Source: Sphingomonas sp. (GTDB lineage Bacteria; Pseudomonadota; Alphaproteobacteria; Sphingomonadales; Sphingomonadaceae). From it: DNA of 9,165 bases. How positions within the stretch are numbered: the first letter of the stretch is position 1; each line of letters opens with the position of its first letter. Of the stretch, positions 6,025 through 9,165 are shown piece after piece. The translations under genes were made by a program, and so were the position numbers. The DNA lies in NCBI GenBank assembly GCA_025935515.1, contig JAICVC010000080.1, forward strand, positions 1 to 9,165, read 5' to 3'. The notes under the pieces were generated by a model. That model was not told where the DNA came from. It saw only the letters and a list, made by a program, of their open reading frames with translations, and made no database searches.

Positions 6025-6639
6025 GTGAAGGCCGCCGCGACATTGCTGCTCGCCGCGTTCGCGCTTGCCGCGTGCGGCAAGCGTTCGAACGAGGCGAATG
6101 CCCCGCTGCCCGCGGCTCGGCAGGCCGCCTCGACCGCCAACGGCGAGGGCGGAGTCACGCCGATGGCGCAGCGGGTCGCGGTGCTCGGAATCCTCAACAA
6201 GCGCAACGGGATCGTCCAGGACGTGGCGCTCCACCCCGGCCAGTCGGTGCGGTGGAAGGACGCGATCGTCCGCTTGCGGGCCTGCGAGACGACCGCGCCA
6301 TGGGAAGACGAGAAGCTGACCGGAGCGTTCGTGCAGGTCGACGTCCAGCAGCCGGACCGCCGCTGGAACCGTATCTTCTCGGGCTGGCTTTACAAGGAAT
6401 CGCCCTCGCTCAACGTGGTCGAGCACCCGGTTTACGACGTCTGGCCCAAGAGCTGCGAGATGACGTATCCGGCGGGGCCGCCCGCGTCGGCGGCGCCGGC
6501 GAGCTCGAGCAACCTGTCGAGCGCGAGGAAATCCGGGGCAGCGTCGGGTAGCTTGCCGAGCGCTTCGACCAACACGCCCGCGCCGGAGCCGCCGGCCCCG
6601 GCGCCGCCGCCAAGCGCGGTCGACAACAACGCGACATAG
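6025..6639 (+). CDS. DUF2155 lipoprotein with Pro/Ala-rich tail
   Basis: A 204-residue predicted lipoprotein. The GTG start gives MKAAATLLLAAFALAAC, a signal with the lipidated Cys at residue 17. A low-complexity linker (18-45) precedes the DUF2155 domain (about 48-145): VAVLGILNKRNGIVQDVALHPGQ, IVRLRACETT (Cys87), IFSGWLYKESPSLNVVEHPV, VYDVWPKSC (Cys144). The two Cys could form a disulfide in the periplasm. DUF2155 has no settled function. There is no good ribosome-binding site and only two bases separate it from NDUFA12, so translation is probably coupled. The last 69 residues (136-204), including a Pro/Ala/Ser tail ending AVDNNAT, are encoded antisense to the aat 3' end. Confidence 0.88.
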   Translation: MKAAATLLLAAFALAACGKRSNEANAPLPAARQAASTANGEGGVTPMAQRVAVLGILNKRNGIVQDVALHPGQSVRWKDAIVRLRACETTAPWEDEKLTGAFVQVDVQQPDRRWNRIFSGWLYKESPSLNVVEHPVYDVWPKSCEMTYPAGPPASAAPASSSNLSSARKSGAASGSLPSASTNTPAPEPPAPAPPPSAVDNNAT

Positions 6640-7169
6640 GTCTCGCGCGGAACGCTGATCGCGCCGAGCGACGCCAGATGCTCGGTCATGAACTGACAGT
6701 CGAGCAACGTGAAATTGCCGACCTTGAGCCGCGCCACGAGCCAGGCCAGCGCGACCTTCGAGGCGTCGCGCTTCCGGCTGAACATGCTCTCGCCGAAGAA
6801 GGCGCGGCCGAGCTTCACGCCGTAGAGGCCGCCGACCATGCGCTCGCCGTCCCAGATTTCGACCGAATGGGCATGGCCCGAAGCATGGAGCGCGAGCATC
6901 GCCCGCTCGAGCTCGTCGTTTATCCAGGTTTCCGGACGGTCCGCGCAGGCGCCGATGACGGCAGCGAAGTCGCGGTCACGAGTGACCCGGTAGCGGCCCG
7001 AGCGAAGCGTCCGCCGAAGCGAGCGCGACACGTGGAAACGGTCGAGCGGGATGATCGCCCGGTTGCGCGGCTCGACCCAGAACAGCTCATCGGCGCCGCG
7101 GCTGTCTGCCATCGGGAAAATGCCCGTGGCGTAACCCTGGAGAAGGAGGCGCGGATCGAGGCGACTCAT
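6432..7169 (-). CDS. aat: Leucyl/phenylalanyl-tRNA--protein transferase
   Basis: A 245-residue Aat, which transfers Leu or Phe from aminoacyl-tRNA to the N-terminal Arg or Lys of proteins, creating an N-degron for ClpS/ClpAP. Seen in order: LLQGYATGIFPM (9-20), WVEPRNRAIIPL (31-42), HVSRSLRRTLR (46-56), HSVEIWDGERMVGGLYGVKL (101-120), FFGESMFSRK (124-133), LLDCQFMTEHLASLGA (155-170) and VPRETY (173-178). E127, D157 and Q159 match the spacing of the E. coli catalytic set E156, D186, Q188. About 55 residues follow the usual core, a Gly/Ala-rich stretch ending VISQLLGQTS; this part is antisense to the DUF2155 gene. It starts 10 bases after the arsC stop, so the two form an operon. Confidence 0.95.
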   Translation of the reverse strand: MSRLDPRLLLQGYATGIFPMADSRGADELFWVEPRNRAIIPLDRFHVSRSLRRTLRSGRYRVTRDRDFAAVIGACADRPETWINDELERAMLALHASGHAHSVEIWDGERMVGGLYGVKLGRAFFGESMFSRKRDASKVALAWLVARLKVGNFTLLDCQFMTEHLASLGAISVPRETYVALLSTALGGGAGAGGSGAGVLVEALGKLPDAAPDFLALDRLLELAGAADAGGPAGYVISQLLGQTS

Positions 7170-7179
7170 GCCGCCAGAA

Positions 7180-7527
7180 TTACAGTATCTCCCGAACTCT
7201 GTCCTGCGGCCGGCAGAGGCGGACGCCGTTGGGAGTCTCGACGATCGGGCGCTCGATCAGGATCGGGTGTTCGATCATCGCGTCGAGGATTTCATCGTCG
7301 GTGACGTCTGGGCGCGTCAGGCCGAGCTCCTCGGCCAGCGGTTCCTTCGCGCGAAGGCCGTCGCGCGGAGTGATTCCGGCACGGCGATACAACCGTTCGA
7401 GCTCATCGCGGCTCGGCGGGTTTTTCATATATTCTTGGATCCATACGTCGCAGCCCGCTTCGCGCAGCAGATCGAGCGTCCTGCGCGATGTCCCGCACAT
7501 CGGATTGTGAAAAATTGTTGCCTTCAT
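7180..7527 (-). CDS. arsC: ArsC-family arsenate reductase (glutaredoxin type)
   Basis: A 115-residue thioredoxin-fold protein of the glutaredoxin-dependent ArsC family, which reduces arsenate to arsenite. From the ATG at 7527 it begins MKATIFHNPMCGTSRRTLDL. The catalytic Cys11 and three Arg residues, R59 (LRAKEP), R93 (IERPIV) and R106 (CRPQDR), match the E. coli ArsC set C12, R60, R94, R107, so it looks catalytically complete. IEHPILIERPIV is the family hallmark. An in-frame TTG at 7536 with GGGA nearby would add three residues. There is no arsR, arsB or acr3 here; it is the first gene of an operon with aat, so it may be a chromosomal redox or background-resistance enzyme instead of part of an ars island. 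A symmetrical EcfG-type promoter lies upstream. Confidence 0.88.
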   Translation of the reverse strand: MKATIFHNPMCGTSRRTLDLLREAGCDVWIQEYMKNPPSRDELERLYRRAGITPRDGLRAKEPLAEELGLTRPDVTDDEILDAMIEHPILIERPIVETPNGVRLCRPQDRVREIL

Positions 7528-7558
7528 CGTCTGCAAGTTCCCGGAACAGTTTCAGGAA

Positions 7559-7576
7559 GTTAAACAAGGATTTAAC
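7559..7576. promoter_or_regulatory. AT-rich perfect inverted repeat upstream of arsC
   Basis: GTTAAACAAGGATTTAAC is a 6-bp perfect dyad with a 6-base spacer, an AT-rich island in GC-rich surroundings, 32 bases before the arsC start. It looks like an operator half-site pair. It also resembles the CtrA site TTAA-N7-TTAA but the two TTAA are 8 bases apart, so it is a near miss. The regulator is unknown. Confidence 0.3.
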
Positions 7577-7617
7577 GCTGCTGTTGGCTTTTCGTCGGCT
7601 CGCTTTGTCGCGGTTGC

Positions 7618-7644
7618 GGAACGATGCGCGTTCGCCGTCGTTCC
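7618..7644. promoter_or_regulatory. Bidirectional EcfG-type general stress promoter
   Basis: On the plus strand GGAAC (7618-7622) is followed 16 bases later by CGTT (7639-7642). On the minus strand GGAAC (7644-7640) is followed 16 bases later by CGTT (7623-7620). GGAAC-N16/17-CGTT is the established -35/-10 consensus of the alphaproteobacterial general stress sigma factor EcfG. The element is thus a 7-bp inverted repeat (GGAACGA and TCGTTCC) with a 13-base spacer. Plus-strand firing would serve the glycine-zipper lipoprotein with a leader of about 75-80 bases. Minus-strand firing would serve arsC-aat with a leader of about 85 bases. I found no other GGAAC in the window followed by CGTT at this spacing. 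Confidence 0.65.
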
Positions 7645-7726
7645 AGCGCCTGTAACATGTACCGTAGCCAGCGGAAGCGGCGGCGTGCGCATGTTCGAGC
7701 AGCTCAATAGAACGGGAGAAAGAGCG

Positions 7727-8293
7727 ATGCGTAGATCAATTCTAGCACTGACGCTTGCCGGTACCGCGGCCCTTGGCGCTTGCGCCACCAATCCGCGGGT
7801 CGCGCAGGACGCCGCAATCGGCGGCGTCGGCGGTGCGGCCGTTGGTGCAGTGGTTCCAGGCGTGAGCGTTATTGAAGGTGCGGCGGTCGGCGCCGCCATC
7901 GGCGGTCTCGCCGGCGCTATCTGGTCCGACACCAACAATGACGGCTATGTCGACGGCTACACCTACAACGGTCAATATTATGCCGGCACTCCGTCGGGCT
8001 ATGATCCGGGCACGCGCAGCGTTCTCGGCAGCGCCGCCACGGGCGCTCTGGGCGGTGCCGCTCTCGGCGCAGTCGCCGGTGCAGTGATCCCGGGCGTCAG
8101 TGTCCTCCAGGGCGCGGTGATCGGTGCTGCGGTCGGCGGTCTCGCCGGCGCGATCTGGGCCGACCGCGACAACGACGGCCGGGTGGACGGCTACGTCTAT
8201 AACGGGCAATATTATGCCGGTGCGCCGGCTGCGACTGCCCCGGCCCCGGAACCGATGGCTCCGGCGCCAATGCGTAGCGGTGAGCGCGGCTAA
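7727..8293 (+). CDS. Duplicated glycine-zipper/calcium-loop lipoprotein
   Basis: A 188-residue predicted lipoprotein. MRRSILALTLAGTAALGAC ends in a lipobox with lipidated Cys19. Two similar modules follow (about residues 29-87 and 103-165), each with a glycine zipper (GGAAVGAVVPGVSV..., IGGLAGAIW; GGAALGAVAGAVIPGVSV..., VGGLAGAIW), an Asp-rich loop (DTNNDGYVDG at 68-77, DRDNDGRVDG at 146-155) and YNGQYYAG. Glycine zippers, as in 17-kDa surface-antigen proteins, insert into or associate with the outer membrane; the DxDxDG-like loops suggest Ca2+ binding but lack the Glu at loop position 12. The tail is Ala/Pro-rich. ATG 7727 is chosen because GGGAG (7714-7718) is well placed and the signal peptide starts there; an upstream in-frame ATG at 7685 would spoil the signal. 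An EcfG-type promoter upstream suggests stress induction. The precise role is unknown. Confidence 0.85.
   Translation: MRRSILALTLAGTAALGACATNPRVAQDAAIGGVGGAAVGAVVPGVSVIEGAAVGAAIGGLAGAIWSDTNNDGYVDGYTYNGQYYAGTPSGYDPGTRSVLGSAATGALGGAALGAVAGAVIPGVSVLQGAVIGAAVGGLAGAIWADRDNDGRVDGYVYNGQYYAGAPAATAPAPEPMAPAPMRSGERG
7811..7987 (+). repeat. First copy of internal glycine-zipper/calcium-loop module
   Basis: It encodes residues 29-87 of the lipoprotein: glycine zipper, GLAGAIWSDTNNDG, then VDGYTYNGQYYAG. It matches the second copy with an offset of 78 residues from the PGVSV motif onward; the zipper of the second copy is four residues longer. Confidence 0.75.
8033..8221 (+). repeat. Second copy of internal glycine-zipper/calcium-loop module
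   Basis: It encodes residues 103-165: GALGGAALGAVAGAVIPGVS, GGLAGAIWADRDNDG and VDGYVYNGQYYAG. The two copies are close in protein sequence and many codons are shared, pointing to an internal tandem duplication. Confidence 0.75.
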
Positions 8294-8301
8294 ATCCGGC
8301 C

Positions 8302-8326
8302 CCCGTCAAAGCGGGGCTTTGATGGG
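8302..8326 (+). other. Strong hairpin after the lipoprotein stop codon
   Basis: CCCGTCAAAGC and GCTTTGATGGG pair over 11 bp (one G-U) around a GGG loop, starting eight bases after the lipoprotein stop. No U-run follows, so it is not a canonical terminator and may protect the 3' end. It buries an ATG at 8322 that is in frame with the L,D-transpeptidase, which argues against that ATG as the start. Confidence 0.5.
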
Positions 8327-8345
8327 AAGCCTGATTGGAGAATGC

Positions 8346-9165
8346 GTGAAGAGTTTGCGTGACGAGTGCACCGGCCGCTGGCCGGTGCACTTTTTTCAGA
8401 AAAGTGCCGCCGCCACCGCGGCTTTGACCCTGATCGCGGGGCCAGCTCCGGCCGCAGCCGCGGACATGGCGCCCGTGAAGGCACTGCAGCAAGCGCCGTC
8501 CCACGGCCAGAGCGTCGCCGATTTTTATCGCGCAAGAAACAATTACCCGCTGTGGCTGTCCCCGGCCGCGGGCAATGCGGCCGACCAGCTGATCGCCCTG
8601 CTGTCGAGCTCGAGCCTGGATGGCCTCTACCCGGACAAATATCACGTCGCTGCGCTTCAGCAGGCGCTGGATGCCGCGCGCAACCCGAAGAACATCAAGA
8701 AGAAACAGGAAAGCGTGGACCGCGCCGAGCATGCGCTGTCCGACGCCTTCGTGGCTTATGTCGATGACCTGGTGCGCGATCCCAACATCGGCATCCTCTA
8801 TGTCGATCCGGGGCTGAGGCCCAAGCCGCCGTCGCCGCTGGCTGCCTTGCTCAATGCCGCGGCGGCGCCGTCGCTCGGCGATTACCTCCGGAACATGGGG
8901 TGGATGCACCCTTATTATGCGGAGCTCCGAAGCGCGCTAGCCAACCACCAATATGCCGACGAGCACCAGCGCCAGCTGATCGCGCTGAACCTCGAGCGTG
9001 CGCGCACCCTTCCGGCCGGCAAGCAGCGCTACGTGGTGGTCAACGCCGCCCAGCAGCGGCTCTACATGTTCGAGGGCGGGAAGGTCGTCGATTCGATGGT
9101 CGTGGTGGTCGGCAAGCCCAAATATCCGACGCCGATGATGACCGCCTACATCCGATTCGCCAGCC
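8346..9165 (+). CDS. L,D-transpeptidase (YcbB/LdtD-like), C-terminus beyond window
   Basis: 273 residues are visible. A signal peptide (h-region about 21-38, cleavage near AAAA-D40) leads to an N-terminal scaffold region with VADFYRARNNYPLWLSP (57-73) and SLDGLYPDKYH (90-100), the pattern of large YcbB-type enzymes. The YkuD catalytic domain begins at about 228 (RYVVVNAAQQRLYMFEGGKV, VVVGKPKYPTPMMTAYIRFA), but the catalytic SHGCIR-type Cys motif lies past the window end. These periplasmic enzymes make 3-3 peptidoglycan cross-links or attach proteins to peptidoglycan. GTG 8346 is chosen for its GGAG (8337-8340) five bases away, but this start puts a textbook terminator hairpin inside codons 7-17. 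Alternative starts are GTG 8385, giving a compact signal MHFFQKSAAATAALTLIAG without a ribosome-binding site, and ATG 8322. Confidence 0.85.
   Translation, partial: MKSLRDECTGRWPVHFFQKSAAATAALTLIAGPAPAAAADMAPVKALQQAPSHGQSVADFYRARNNYPLWLSPAAGNAADQLIALLSSSSLDGLYPDKYHVAALQQALDAARNPKNIKKKQESVDRAEHALSDAFVAYVDDLVRDPNIGILYVDPGLRPKPPSPLAALLNAAAAPSLGDYLRNMGWMHPYYAELRSALANHQYADEHQRQLIALNLERARTLPAGKQRYVVVNAAQQRLYMFEGGKVVDSMVVVVGKPKYPTPMMTAYIRFAS
8365..8396 (+). terminator. Intrinsic (Rho-independent) terminator or attenuator
   Basis: GTGCACCGGCC (8366-8376) and GGCCGGTGCAC (8380-8390) form a perfect 11-bp stem around GCT, extended by an A-U pair, and T6 follows at 8391-8396. This is a complete intrinsic terminator for the plus strand. 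It most simply ends transcription of the glycine-zipper lipoprotein gene (stop at 8293). It lies inside the predicted 5' coding end of the L,D-transpeptidase, so it may instead or also attenuate that gene. Confidence 0.8.

Noticed and set aside
5108..6043. Long minus-strand open frame (311 codons) opposite DUF192 and NDUFA12
   Set aside because: It is antisense to two clearly recognisable genes, its product is Arg-rich low-complexity sequence, and part of it (VIARSASDEAI) is a known false translation of the dispersed repeat.
7180..7527. Arsenic-resistance island
   Set aside because: Only arsC is present; there is no arsR, arsB, acr3 or arsH nearby, and its partner is the housekeeping gene aat.
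7811..8221. Possible CRISPR-like or tandem DNA array
   Set aside because: There are only two copies, both in frame inside one lipoprotein gene, and the similarity is at protein level; this is an internal domain duplication.
8097..8909. Minus-strand open frame across the lipoprotein and L,D-transpeptidase genes
   Set aside because: It is antisense to two recognised genes and a terminator, with no recognisable domain.

Overview
The window looks like chromosomal DNA from an alphaproteobacterium, most likely a sphingomonad. It is GC-rich, carries an NDUFA12-type complex I subunit and a DUF2155 lipoprotein next to aat, and has a sequence matching the alphaproteobacterial general-stress (EcfG) promoter consensus. 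I identified all genes by reading the translations; no database search was possible.

Layout from left to right. (1) 1-224, minus strand: the N-terminal part of a ferritin-like (ExxH) protein that runs off the window. (2) 358-948, plus: a cytochrome b561 family membrane protein. A Fur-like dyad lies between these two divergent genes. (3) 1004-1912, minus: a predicted lipoprotein with two retropepsin-type aspartyl protease lobes. (4) 2010-3785, minus: a fatty acyl-AMP ligase (FAAL). (5) 3870-6639, plus: recX, a double cold-shock-domain protein, a DUF192 protein, NDUFA12 and a DUF2155 lipoprotein, closely packed. (6) 6432-7527, minus: arsC-like reductase followed by aat; the 3' end of aat overlaps the DUF2155 gene by 208 bases, tail to tail. 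(7) 7727-8293, plus: a lipoprotein made of a duplicated glycine-zipper plus calcium-loop-like module. (8) 8346 to the window end, plus: an L,D-transpeptidase cut off inside its catalytic domain.

Most genes are housekeeping or envelope functions (respiration, peptidoglycan cross-linking, lipid activation, N-end-rule tagging, RecA control). I see no phage, transposase, CRISPR array, tRNA or rRNA, and no obvious multi-gene defence or biosynthetic system. The interest is mainly in regulation and gene architecture. A perfectly symmetrical EcfG-type promoter (7618-7644) could fire in both directions, toward the glycine-zipper lipoprotein and toward arsC-aat. A textbook intrinsic terminator (8365-8396) sits inside the first codons of the L,D-transpeptidase. 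The DUF192 gene has a signal-peptide-like frame with no normal start codon. A REP-like 'CATTGCGAGGAG' element lies between DUF192 and NDUFA12. The DUF2155/aat overlap is long and encodes real protein on both strands.
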